NCBI GenBank assembly: GCA_944363755.1
Contig: CALVVC010000040.1
Coordinates: forward strand, 1 to 9,204
Length of the DNA stretch: 9,204 nucleotides
From: an uncultured Bacilli bacterium
GTDB lineage: Bacteria > Bacillota_I > Bacilli_A > RF39 > UBA660
Reading direction: 5' to 3'
Position 1 is the first letter of the stretch. Each line of letters starts with the position of its first letter. The notes beneath the pieces were generated by a model. The model was given only the letters and a program-made list of their open reading frames with translations. It ran no database searches and was not told where the DNA came from. Shown in pieces: positions 1-7,283 of the stretch. Position numbers and translations under genes: made by a program.

Positions 1-243
1 TTTAGTAAATTATGTTCTCTAATAGAATGGAAGAGCAAGTTGAAGGGAAAGTTTTATTATAAGATAAATACATATTACCCTAGTAGTCAGATATGCTCGT
101 GTTGTGGTTATAGAAATAGAAGTTTAAAAGATTTAAGTATAAGAGAATATGATTGTTCATGTTGTGGCTCACATAATGATAGAGATATAAATGCAAGTTT
201 AAACATAATGTTTGAAGGATTGAAGTTACACTACCAAAGTTAA
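1..243 (+). CDS. tnpB: TnpB (IS200/IS605 OrfB) RNA-guided nuclease, C-terminal part only
   Basis: The frame is open from base 1, so the gene begins outside the window; about 80 C-terminal codons are visible. TnpB proteins are transposon-encoded RNA-guided DNA endonucleases and ancestors of Cas12. The visible part has the family's zinc ribbon, with two CSCCG knuckles (codons at 94-108 and 154-168), preceded by the usual PSSQ lead-in. DRDINASLNI follows, whose second Asp (codon 184-186) matches the RuvC-III catalytic acid. The reading frame is intact to TAA at 241-243, so this end shows no decay. The TTG at 40 is internal, not a start. A structured RNA-like region follows directly, as expected for an element that makes its guide RNA from its right end. 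Whether tnpA or a left end exists cannot be seen here. Confidence 0.9.
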   Translation, partial: FSKLCSLIEWKSKLKGKFYYKINTYYPSSQICSCCGYRNRSLKDLSIREYDCSCCGSHNDRDINASLNIMFEGLKLHYQS

Positions 244-380
244 GTAATGTTTGATATAATAAAAAATGAACAAAGATAAATATATTATTGAGTACGGTGG
301 CGACCATCGGAATTTAAGCCTACGTGAGAATAAGGGTTACCTTATCTATGAAGTAGGAATCCTTGGAGGTGACGACAAGG
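244..380 (+). ncRNA. TnpB right-end (omega/re) RNA-like region
   Basis: The stretch after tnpB folds locally into several stems. One is CGGTGG/CCATCG around a CGA loop (295-309, one G-U pair). Another is CCTAC (319-323) with GTAGG (353-357), enclosing ATAAGG (330-335) with CCTTAT (340-345). The last is CCTTG (361-365) with CAAGG (376-380). The text GAAGTAGGAATCC at 350-362 resembles the GAAGCAGGAATCC box common at right ends of IS605-type elements (recalled, not searched). In this family the RNA scaffold comes from the tnpB 3' end plus the right end, and the guide is the flanking DNA. The 5' end is uncertain: the RNA may start inside tnpB or from the extended -10 at 252-260. The 3' element boundary is placed at about 380 by inference. 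Confidence 0.65.
252..260 (+). promoter_or_regulatory. Possible extended -10 promoter just after tnpB
   Basis: TGATATAAT is a perfect -10 hexamer (255-260) with an extended TGn motif nine bases after the tnpB stop. No good -35 hexamer lies at 16-18 bp. It would start a transcript near 267, just before the stem-loops of the omega-like RNA, giving that RNA its own promoter. The base composition makes chance matches common, so this is only moderately supported. Confidence 0.35.
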
Positions 381-382
381 TA

Positions 383-411
383 AAAACAAAACTTGATTTG
401 TTTTATTTGTT
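383..411 (+). terminator. Rho-independent-like hairpin after the tnpB/omega-RNA unit
   Basis: AAAACAAA (383-390) pairs perfectly with TTTGTTTT (397-404) around a six-base loop, and ATTTGTT follows. The 8-bp stem is almost all A-T, so it is weak. It sits between the omega-like RNA and the comN promoter. It could instead be a subterminal hairpin of the IS200/IS605 right end. The 3' arm also supplies the proposed -35 of the next promoter. Confidence 0.4.
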
Positions 412-425
412 CTAAATGATATAAT
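398..425 (+). promoter_or_regulatory. Promoter for the comN-secDF-rsh-dtd run
   Basis: A -35-like TTGTTT (398-403), 16-bp spacer and perfect extended -10 TGATATAAT (417-425, hexamer 420-425) lie 32 bp before the comN start. Transcription would begin near 432. It is the only good promoter before a run of five genes spaced from -4 to about 25 bp apart. The -35 is weak and overlaps the terminator-like stem. Confidence 0.6.
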
Positions 426-457
426 ATTATTAGTTTGGTAGAAAAGGATGTGTCTTT

Positions 458-724
458 ATGGATTTTACCTTTAATAGTAAAGAAGAATTATATCAAATGA
501 TAGAGCCTGCTTTATCTTTAAAAAAAAGTGAACTAGATAAATTAGGATATCGTTATATTCATAAGAATGATATTTGGAATTATTTAATTGTTACTAAATG
601 GACTAAAGCTCATAATTTAGAACTTAGTGATATAGTTAGTGATATTTTAAATTGCGATAATAACCTATTAGATAAATATCTTAAAGATAATCTTACCAAA
701 GAAAGAAATATAGAAATAATTTAG
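458..724 (+). CDS. ComN-like post-transcriptional regulator family protein
   Basis: An 88-residue acidic soluble protein. It resembles the small Bacilli family typified by B. subtilis ComN (YrzD; Pfam post-transcriptional regulator). Shared features are the start with a helix ending in xPAL (residues 16-20), a KxxELxxLGY segment (23-31), an IWNYLxxxKW box (39-48, two Trp) and a helical LSDIVSDIL segment. ComN affects comE mRNA and associates with DivIVA in B. subtilis; that role is not implied here, as no competence genes are visible. The start is set by AAAGGATG (443-450), eight bases before ATG. The stop lies inside the secDF Shine-Dalgarno site, so the two are probably translationally coupled. 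Adjacency to secDF supports the family call, because comN and secDF are neighbours in Bacillus. No signal peptide or membrane segment is seen. Confidence 0.75.
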   Translation: MDFTFNSKEELYQMIEPALSLKKSELDKLGYRYIHKNDIWNYLIVTKWTKAHNLELSDIVSDILNCDNNLLDKYLKDNLTKERNIEII

Positions 725-734
725 AGGTGTAGAC

Positions 735-3005
735 ATGAAGAAAAAAGAAAAGAAAATTAAAGAAAAAAAACATATGGCTAAAGAAAAGAAAAGTGTATTA
801 TTAAAGACAGGTTTACTTATAATAATCGCTGCTGTAGTATGCCTTTTAATAATACCAGTATTTAAATCACTTAATTTTGGCCTTGATTTACAAGGGGGAT
901 TTGAAATCCTTTATCAAGTTAGTCCTATTGATGGTAGCAATATGACTAATGATAAGTTAAATGCAACCTATAAAAGTATGCTTAAGCGTATTGATACTTT
1001 AGGAGTTAGTGAGCCTGAGATTACTTTAGAAGGTAAAGATAAGATTCGTGTTAAACTTGCAGGTGTTACTAATAAAGATGAAGCACGTGATACTTTATCT
1101 ACTGTTGCAACATTAACATTTAGAGACAGTGAAGATAATTTACTTATGTCTAGCGATGTTTTAGAAGCAGGTGGTGCTAAACTTACAACTGATTCTAATG
1201 GTAGACCTGCTGTTAGTTTAGCGGTTAAAGATAAAGATACCTTTTATAAAGTAACTAATGCTGTTAAAGATTACGAAAATAATATAATAGTTATTTGGTT
1301 AGATTATAATGAAATGACTGATTCTTATGCTAATGAAGGTAGTGCTTGTGGAACAAGTGAAAGTAATTGTATAAGTGCAGCGACTGTTTCTGAAGGCTTT
1401 GCAAGTGATGTTATAATCCAAGGTAATTTTACAGAAGAAGAAGCTAGTAATTTAGTTGATTTAATTAATTCAGGAAGTCTTCCAGCAAAACTTACAGAAA
1501 TATCTAGTAAAACAGTAGGAGCAAGTTTTGGTGATGCAACTCTTACTATGACAATGTATGCAGGTATTGCAGGTGTTCTTGCCATTATTATATTACTTAT
1601 TGGTATTTATAACTTCTCAGGTATTATATCTGCAGTATCAGTATTCTTATATACCTTATTAGTCTTCGCTTTCTTTTGGCTAATAGGGGGAGTTTTAACG
1701 CTTCCAGGTATCGCCGCTCTTATACTTGGTATAGGTATGGCAGTTGATGCTAATGTACTTACATACTCTCGTATTAAAGAAGAATTACTTAAAGGTAAGA
1801 GTTTGGAAACAGCCTTTAAAAATGGAAGTAAACTAAGTTTTGGGACTATTCTTGATGCTAATCTTACAACTTTATTAGTTGCAATCATTATGTTCTATTT
1901 TGGAGAGTCTAGTGTTAAAGGCTTTGCCACAATGCTTATTATCAATATTATTGTAACAATGGTTACAATGGTTGGTATTACAAGAATTTTAATGAAGATG
2001 TTTGTTAAGACTAAATACTTTGATAATAAATTAAATTTATTTATTGGAGTGCATGAAGAATCTATTAAAGAAGAAAAGAAAAAGCCTATTTATAATTATT
2101 TAGGTCTTAGTAAATTCTTTGCAATATTCTCTTTAGTAGTAATACTTGCATCAAGTTTAATGTTTACTTTTAAAGGAATGAATCTTGGTATTGACTTTAA
2201 GGCAGGTAGTGATATTACTCTTGCCACAACAGAAGTTAGCAAAAAAGAGTTAAGAAAAGATTTAAAAGAATTAGAATTATCTGAAGTAAACATCGATATT
2301 ACAAGTAGTGAAACTGATATTAGAGTAAGTGATGAATTAAAAGAAGGAAAAATAGATAAAGTTGAGAGTTATTTCTTAGATAAATATAATGCTAGTGTTG
2401 ATATTGGAGTTGTTTCTAATGTTGTTAAACAAGATTTAGTAAATAATGCCTTATTTTCAATAGTTATCTCTTTAATAGGAATAATTATATATATTACCTT
2501 TAGATTTAAATTTAGTTATGGAATTTCATCAGTTATTTGTTTAGTACATGATGCTTTAATGATGGTTGCAAGTGTTATTTTACTAAGAGTAGAAGTAAAT
2601 TCTATGTTTATAGCAGCAGTACTTGCAATTATAGGATATTCTATTAATAATACAATAGTTGTCTTTGATAGAGTTCGTGAGAATTTAAGAAAGAAAGATA
2701 AAGATAATCTAAATAAAGATGAACTTAAAGATGTAGTTAATATAAGTATTAAAGAAACAATGTCTAGAAGTATATATACATCACTAACAACCCTACTTCC
2801 AGTAATTGCCCTTTTAATTATGGGAAGTAGAGAAATATTAACCTTTAATGTAGCGATGATAGTAGGATTAATTGCAGGTACTTATTCATCATTATTACTT
2901 GCAGGATGGCTTTATGTATTCTTTGCAAGTAATAAGAAAAATAATAAAAAGAAAAAAATTATTAAAGAAGTAAGTGAAAAGACAGTTAAAGGAATAAATG
3001 ATTAA
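735..3005 (+). CDS. secDF: Fused SecDF protein-export motor
   Basis: SecDF is an RND-type membrane protein that uses the proton gradient to pull preproteins through SecYEG on the outer side. The 756 residues match the usual fused Bacilli form. After a very Lys-rich tail (1-20) come TM1 (about 24-44), the FGLDLQGG signature, the external P1 domain, and SecD TM2-6 with GMAVDANVL (Asp338). From about residue 450 the SecF half follows, with its own first TM, GIDFKAG, the P4 domain, and a last TM block containing GYSINNTIVVFDR and SRSIYTS (Arg678). Asp338 and Arg678 correspond to the proton-pathway Asp (TM4) and Arg (TM11) described for Thermus SecDF. The second acidic residue of the SecF 'SIND' motif is Asn639 here. 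P1 carries two Cys (205, 212). AGAGGTG at 723-729 fixes ATG 735; the internal ATG at residue 14 (774) has no comparable site. Confidence 0.95.
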   Translation: MKKKEKKIKEKKHMAKEKKSVLLKTGLLIIIAAVVCLLIIPVFKSLNFGLDLQGGFEILYQVSPIDGSNMTNDKLNATYKSMLKRIDTLGVSEPEITLEGKDKIRVKLAGVTNKDEARDTLSTVATLTFRDSEDNLLMSSDVLEAGGAKLTTDSNGRPAVSLAVKDKDTFYKVTNAVKDYENNIIVIWLDYNEMTDSYANEGSACGTSESNCISAATVSEGFASDVIIQGNFTEEEASNLVDLINSGSLPAKLTEISSKTVGASFGDATLTMTMYAGIAGVLAIIILLIGIYNFSGIISAVSVFLYTLLVFAFFWLIGGVLTLPGIAALILGIGMAVDANVLTYSRIKEELLKGKSLETAFKNGSKLSFGTILDANLTTLLVAIIMFYFGESSVKGFATMLIINIIVTMVTMVGITRILMKMFVKTKYFDNKLNLFIGVHEESIKEEKKKPIYNYLGLSKFFAIFSLVVILASSLMFTFKGMNLGIDFKAGSDITLATTEVSKKELRKDLKELELSEVNIDITSSETDIRVSDELKEGKIDKVESYFLDKYNASVDIGVVSNVVKQDLVNNALFSIVISLIGIIIYITFRFKFSYGISSVICLVHDALMMVASVILLRVEVNSMFIAAVLAIIGYSINNTIVVFDRVRENLRKKDKDNLNKDELKDVVNISIKETMSRSIYTSLTTLLPVIALLIMGSREILTFNVAMIVGLIAGTYSSLLLAGWLYVFFASNKKNNKKKKIIKEVSEKTVKGIND

Positions 3006-3014
3006 AAAATAAGT

Positions 3015-3032
3015 AAAGGGGTGATTTTCTTG
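3015..3032 (+). promoter_or_regulatory. Shine-Dalgarno site that sets the TTG start of rsh
   Basis: AAAGGGGTGA (3015-3024) matches the anti-Shine-Dalgarno sequence well and lies five bases before TTG (3030-3032). The in-frame GTG at 3021 is inside this site and cannot use it. With TTG as residue 1, the catalytic residues fall at 44, 53, 77/78 and 144, the same numbers as in the studied Streptococcus Rel enzyme, which supports this start. Confidence 0.75.
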
Positions 3033-5183
3033 AGGAAGGATACTATTACAATAGATGATTTAATGGAAAAGGTAGATTCTTATATAAAAGACCCTAAAGA
3101 AAGAAAAAAGATACTAGATGCATATTATTATGCTAAAGAAAAACATAGTGGACAGTATCGTATGAGTGGGGAGGAATATATTATTCATCCCCTTAATGTT
3201 GCAATGATACTAACTTCAATTTACTCAGATAGTGAATGTTTAATAGCAGGACTTTTACATGATGTTATAGAAGATACTGATGTAGATATAGAAGAGTTTA
3301 AAGAAAAGTTTGGTTTAACAGTTTATAAACTTGTAGATGGAGTTACAAAACTAGGTAGACTTCACTTTTCTACTGATAATGAGTACTTAGTAGAATATTA
3401 TAAAAAGATAATAGTAGGTATGAGTGAAGACGTTAGAGTAATTATTGTAAAATTAGCAGATAGACTTCATAATATGAGAACATTATGGGCGATGCCAGTT
3501 GAAAAACAAAAGAAAAAGTCTAAAGAAGTTCTTGAAATATTTGCCCCACTAGCTCATCACTTAGGTATTCATAAAATAAAAAGTGAACTTGAAGATTTAT
3601 CTCTTCGTTATTTAAAACCAACAGTCTTTTACGATATAGCAGATAAACTTAATAAAACTAAAGCAGAACGTGATACTACAGTATATGAGATGCAAGAAGA
3701 AGTAACAGAGCTTTTGAATCTTCATCATATACCTCATGAAATAAAAGGTCGTGCTAAGAGTATTTATAGTATTTATAATAAACTTGATAAAGGTAAGAAA
3801 TTTAGTGATATTTATGACTTACTCGCTCTTCGCGTATTAGTAGATACAGAGCAGGATTGTTACCTTTCACTTGGCTTAATTCATTCTAAGTTTAGACCAC
3901 TTCCTAAACGTTTTAAAGACTATATCGCTATGCCTAAACCTAATATGTATCAGTCACTTCATACAACAGTTTTTGGTATTGATGGATATTTATTTGAAAT
4001 ACAAATTAGAACATATGAGATGGACGAAGTAGCCGAAAATGGTATCGCTTCTCACTGGGCTTATAAAGAAAATGGTGGTAGTACTAAAACTGCTAATTTA
4101 CAGTCTCTAACTACTAAAAAACTTCAATTCTTTAAAGAGATAATGGAACTTGAAAATACAAATATGAGTAGTGAAGAATTTATTAGTTCTGTTAAAGATG
4201 AAGTTTTAAATAATAATATTTATGTTTTTACACCTAAAGGAGATGTCTTCGAATTACCTAAAGGATCAACTCCACTTGACTTTGCTTATAAAGTTCATAG
4301 CAAAGTAGGAGAAACTACTGTAGGAGCCTTTGTTAATGGTAATATAGTACCACTTGATTATGAACTTAAAAGTAATGATATAGTAAAAATAAATACTAAT
4401 AAGAGTGCTCATCCTTCTAAAGAGTGGTTAAATATAGTTAAAACTACAGGGGCACGTAATAAGATTAAGAGTTACTTTAGTAAGAATGAAAAAGAAGTCT
4501 TAGTAGAACGTGGTAAAGAATTCTTAGAAAAAGAATTAAGGAAAAGAAAAATACCTCTTGTAGACTTCTATAGTGATGAGTTAATTAAAGAAGTCTATAA
4601 AACTCTAAAAATAGATAATATTGATGATTTATACTATGATATAGGTAGTGGTAAACATACTCCTAATAATGTTATTAATATAAATTATGAGAAAAAAGAA
4701 GAAGAGAAACCTAAACTTTTAAAAAATATTGTCAAAATAAATGATAGTGCTTCTGACATAATTGTAGATGGAATAGATAAAATAAAAGTAAGTATCGCTT
4801 CATGCTGTAAACCAGTTCATGGAGATGATATAGTAGGATATATTACAAGAGGTAATGGTATAACGATTCATAGAAGTACTTGTAGAAATCTAGCTAGTAT
4901 GGATGATAGATGTATTAAAGTAAATTGGGATTTAACTCCTACTAATAAATACTATAGTAATTTACTAATTAGAACAGATACTTTAGATAATAAATTAATT
5001 GATATAACTAGTACAGTTAGTAAAGATAATGCTTCTATTACTAGTATTAAAACAGTTAATAGAGATGAATATGTTACTTATGAGATGGAAATTATTGTTA
5101 TTAATTTAGAACATTTAAATAAATTGATACTAGATCTTAATAATTTACCATATATTACAAGTGTAGAAAGGTTGATATCATGA
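3030..5183 (+). CDS. rsh: Bifunctional (p)ppGpp synthetase/hydrolase (Rel/SpoT homologue)
   Basis: This enzyme makes (p)ppGpp from ATP and GTP/GDP when uncharged tRNA occupies the ribosome, and also degrades it. Counted from TTG 3030 it has 717 residues, the length of long Firmicutes Rel. The hydrolase domain keeps Arg44, His53, His77-Asp78, the EDT motif and Asp144 (ADRLHNMR). The synthetase domain keeps YDLLALR (Asp263), PKPNMYQSLHTTV and EIQIRT (Glu323). RFKD fits the RxKD signature of bifunctional rather than synthetase-only enzymes. The regulatory half has TGS (about 396-456), a zinc-finger/conserved-Cys region (Cys592, Cys593, Cys618, VHGDDIVG) and a C-terminal ACT domain. Everything needed for both activities is present. 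It lies 24 bp after secDF and overlaps dtd by 4 bp; rsh-dtd is the standard Firmicutes pair, but recJ and apt, often between secDF and rel, are absent. Confidence 0.95.
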   Translation: MRKDTITIDDLMEKVDSYIKDPKERKKILDAYYYAKEKHSGQYRMSGEEYIIHPLNVAMILTSIYSDSECLIAGLLHDVIEDTDVDIEEFKEKFGLTVYKLVDGVTKLGRLHFSTDNEYLVEYYKKIIVGMSEDVRVIIVKLADRLHNMRTLWAMPVEKQKKKSKEVLEIFAPLAHHLGIHKIKSELEDLSLRYLKPTVFYDIADKLNKTKAERDTTVYEMQEEVTELLNLHHIPHEIKGRAKSIYSIYNKLDKGKKFSDIYDLLALRVLVDTEQDCYLSLGLIHSKFRPLPKRFKDYIAMPKPNMYQSLHTTVFGIDGYLFEIQIRTYEMDEVAENGIASHWAYKENGGSTKTANLQSLTTKKLQFFKEIMELENTNMSSEEFISSVKDEVLNNNIYVFTPKGDVFELPKGSTPLDFAYKVHSKVGETTVGAFVNGNIVPLDYELKSNDIVKINTNKSAHPSKEWLNIVKTTGARNKIKSYFSKNEKEVLVERGKEFLEKELRKRKIPLVDFYSDELIKEVYKTLKIDNIDDLYYDIGSGKHTPNNVININYEKKEEEKPKLLKNIVKINDSASDIIVDGIDKIKVSIASCCKPVHGDDIVGYITRGNGITIHRSTCRNLASMDDRCIKVNWDLTPTNKYYSNLLIRTDTLDNKLIDITSTVSKDNASITSIKTVNRDEYVTYEMEIIVINLEHLNKLILDLNNLPYITSVERLIS

Positions 5184-5614
5184 AAGTCTTAGTACAAAGA
5201 TGTAGTAATGCTAAATGTGTTGTTAATAATAAAAATATTAGTGAAATAGATAATGGCTTAATGTTACTTGTTGGTTTTACTGATACTGATAATAAAGATA
5301 CTATTCTTTGGATGGTTAAGAAAATTTTAAATCTTAGAATATTTCCTGATAGTAATGGAGTTATGAACTTATCTATACTTGATGTTAAAGGCTCTATTTT
5401 ATCAATTTCTCAATTTACTTTATATGCTGATACTACTAAAGGTAATAGACCTAGTTATATAAAGGCAATGAGTGGAGAAAAAGCAAAGCTTTTATATGAA
5501 TACTTTAATAAGACTCTAAGTAGTTATGTTCAAACAAAAGGTGGAGTTTTTGGAGAAGATATGGCAATTACTTTAACTAATATGGGACCTACTACTATTA
5601 TGCTTGAGAGGTAA
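5180..5614 (+). CDS. dtd: D-aminoacyl-tRNA deacylase
   Basis: Dtd hydrolyses D-aminoacyl-tRNA (and glycyl-tRNA-Ala), keeping D-amino acids out of proteins; it acts as a cytosolic homodimer. The 144 residues equal the usual bacterial length. It begins MKVLVQRCSNAKC, like the family MKVVVQRVxxAxV, and carries the SQFTLYAD active-site motif. The C-terminal NMGPTT motif matches NxGPxT, which supplies the cross-subunit Gly-cisPro chiral filter. GNRPSY is also conserved. ATG overlaps the rsh stop as ATGA (5180-5183), so translation is probably coupled; AAAGG at 5167-5171 is the ribosome site, inside rsh. No missing residues are evident. Confidence 0.95.
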   Translation: MKVLVQRCSNAKCVVNNKNISEIDNGLMLLVGFTDTDNKDTILWMVKKILNLRIFPDSNGVMNLSILDVKGSILSISQFTLYADTTKGNRPSYIKAMSGEKAKLLYEYFNKTLSSYVQTKGGVFGEDMAITLTNMGPTTIMLER

Positions 5615-5616
5615 TT

Positions 5617-6678
5617 ATGTACAAAAATAAAATAAACTATAAATTATTAAACTTCTTAATTCTTATGGGGCTTTTATATATTATAGTTACCAATATAGGA
5701 ACATGGTTTAATATATTTTCATCTATTATTAGTATTTGTATGCCTTTTATCATTGCTTTTGCAATAAGTTATGCTCTAAACCCTATAGTTAGAAAATTAG
5801 TATCTAAGAAAGTTAGAAAGAGTCTTGCTGTTACAATAGTTGTAATAGGAGTAACCACTATTATCATAACTTTATTAATCATAACTTTACCACTTCTATA
5901 TAATCAACTTGTTATGTTTGTAACTAACTTTGGTAAGGTAATAGAAGATGTTTCAGATAAATTTAATATAAATTTAGACTTTATAACAGATAGTAGTAAA
6001 GGTTATTTAAATGATATAATTACAAGTCTAGGTAACTTTTTAAAAGATGGCTCTATTGATATAGTAGGTAAAACAGCTTCCTTTTTAGGTAAAGTAATAA
6101 TTTGTTATGTTGTATCAATCTATTTTCTTGCTTATATGGATAATATAAAAGCAGTAGTTGCTAACTTTTTAAAACAAGTAAAATATAAATATTACTATTA
6201 TGTTAAAGCCTTAGACATAGAGTTAAGTAATTACTTAAAAGGACTATTAACATTTATGATTATTCAGTTTTTTGAATATTCTATAGTTTTTCTAATAGTA
6301 GGGCATCCTAATTGGTTCTTATTTGGAGTTTTAGCTTCCCTTACAACAGTTATACCTTACTTTGGAGGATTAATTACTAATTTACTTGCCCTTCTAACAG
6401 CATCTGTTATAAGTCCTTCATTATTTATCGCTACTGTTATAATATGTTTAATCTTCCCACAATTAGATGGTTATGTAATTTCTCCTAAAGTATATGGTAA
6501 GACAAATAATGTAAACCCACTTATTACAATTATGATGGTATCAATTGGAGGCACTGTTGGTGGGCCACTTGGAATTATCATTGCTTTACCTATATATATC
6601 TTAATATCAGCTAGTTATAGATTCTTTAAAAATGATATTAAAAAAGGTGTAAAAAAAGTAAAAGCAGAAATAAGTTAA
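5617..6678 (+). CDS. AI-2E/PerM-family (YtvI/YubA-type) membrane permease
   Basis: A 353-residue polytopic membrane protein of the AI-2E transporter family (Pfam PF01594), whose members are usually 330-380 residues. Hydrophobic stretches lie near residues 10-27, 34-54, 71-97, 155-175, 208-228, 231-262, 264-282 and 302-333, about eight segments. Family signatures are ISYALNPIV after TM2, PYFGGLITN (247-255), PQLDGYVISPKVYG (281-294) and GGTVGGPLGIIIALP (311-325). Bases 5606-5611 (GAGAGG) overlap the end of dtd and serve as the ribosome site, two bases separating the genes. Transport substrates in this family differ (AI-2 export in E. coli TqsA, Na+/H+ antiport in some Bacillus), so substrate cannot be named. 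A basic tail (338-349) is likely cytoplasmic. Confidence 0.88.
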   Translation: MYKNKINYKLLNFLILMGLLYIIVTNIGTWFNIFSSIISICMPFIIAFAISYALNPIVRKLVSKKVRKSLAVTIVVIGVTTIIITLLIITLPLLYNQLVMFVTNFGKVIEDVSDKFNINLDFITDSSKGYLNDIITSLGNFLKDGSIDIVGKTASFLGKVIICYVVSIYFLAYMDNIKAVVANFLKQVKYKYYYYVKALDIELSNYLKGLLTFMIIQFFEYSIVFLIVGHPNWFLFGVLASLTTVIPYFGGLITNLLALLTASVISPSLFIATVIICLIFPQLDGYVISPKVYGKTNNVNPLITIMMVSIGGTVGGPLGIIIALPIYILISASYRFFKNDIKKGVKKVKAEIS

Positions 6679-6703
6679 GTAAGTGTCAAATGATAGTGTA
6701 AAC

Positions 6704-6732
6704 TTGATAAAATAGGGTGGTTGTGCTAAAAT
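6704..6732 (+). promoter_or_regulatory. Near-consensus promoter for the HD-yceD-rpmF operon
   Basis: TTGATA (6704-6709), exactly 17 bp, then TGCTAAAAT (6724-6732), an extended -10 with hexamer TAAAAT. The predicted start is near 6739, about 40 bases before the HD-gene ATG. It sits in an 87-99-bp gap with no clear terminator for the upstream operon, so read-through from the permease gene is possible. Confidence 0.7.
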
Positions 6733-6777
6733 TATATATGCTTATGTTAAAGAAGAAAGTGGTGGTTGGTTTTAGTT

Positions 6778-7278
6778 ATGAAAACCTTTTATCCAAATGA
6801 AGAGTTTAATAATATAATAATGCCAATTGTGAGTAATAGTGAATATCAAAAAACGAAAAATTGTGTTCATCATGGAATGGATAGATATTCTCATATGATG
6901 AGAGTTGCCTACTATTCATACAAAATAACTAAATTTTGTCATTTAGATTATAGAAGTACAACAAGAGGAGCAGTTTTACACGATTTCTTTTTAGATGAGT
7001 ATGATGAGAAAAAAGCGCATATGCTAGTAAATCATCCTAATATTGCTTTAGAAAACTCTAATAAGTATTTTGATTTAAATAATCTAGAACAAGACATAAT
7101 TAAAACACATATGTTTCCTATAGGTAAAACTTTACCAAGATATTTAGAAAGTTGGATAGTTAATATTGTTGATGATATTTCATGTTTCTATGAAAGAAGT
7201 TATGTCATAAAGGAAAATATGTCTCTTGCTTGTAGTATGGTGATTTTATTATTCATGGTATTTTTCAAAAGATGGTGA
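6778..7278 (+). CDS. HD-domain hydrolase with hydrophobic C-terminal tail
   Basis: The 166 residues from ATG 6778 form an HD-superfamily metal-dependent phosphohydrolase of the small Firmicutes type (often called HDIG/HD hydrolase). Metal ligands appear as His39 (SHMMRVAYYSY), His68-Asp69 (GAVLHDF), His86 (NHPNIALEN), His111 (KTHMFP) and Asp132 (NIVDD). DYRSTTRG before HD and PRYLESWIVNIVD are typical of this subfamily, whose substrate is unknown. The last 18 residues (SLACSMVILLFMVFFKRW) look like one membrane segment, so the enzyme may be tail-anchored or held at the membrane. The ribosome site is weak (AGTGGTGG about 12 bases before ATG). A TTG at 6766 would add four residues and is possible. 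The stop is 5 bp before yceD, and this HD gene probably shares its transcript with yceD-rpmF. Confidence 0.8.
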   Translation: MKTFYPNEEFNNIIMPIVSNSEYQKTKNCVHHGMDRYSHMMRVAYYSYKITKFCHLDYRSTTRGAVLHDFFLDEYDEKKAHMLVNHPNIALENSNKYFDLNNLEQDIIKTHMFPIGKTLPRYLESWIVNIVDDISCFYERSYVIKENMSLACSMVILLFMVFFKRW

Positions 7279-7283
7279 AGTAT

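Noticed and set aside
80..307. Minus-strand 75-codon ORF over the tnpB end
   Set aside because: It is antisense to the conserved zinc ribbon, has low-complexity Leu/Tyr/Asn content and no family features.
1325..2293. Three minus-strand ORFs inside secDF
   Set aside because: They mirror well-conserved SecDF codons and show no motifs or convincing ribosome sites.
3021..3029. GTG 3021 as the rsh start
   Set aside because: It lies inside the only good ribosome site; TTG 3030 is correctly spaced and gives standard Rel numbering.
6738..6800. A 20-codon leader peptide (from ATG 6738) overlapping the HD gene start
   Set aside because: It has no ribosome site, starts almost at the predicted transcript start, and has no regulatory codon run.
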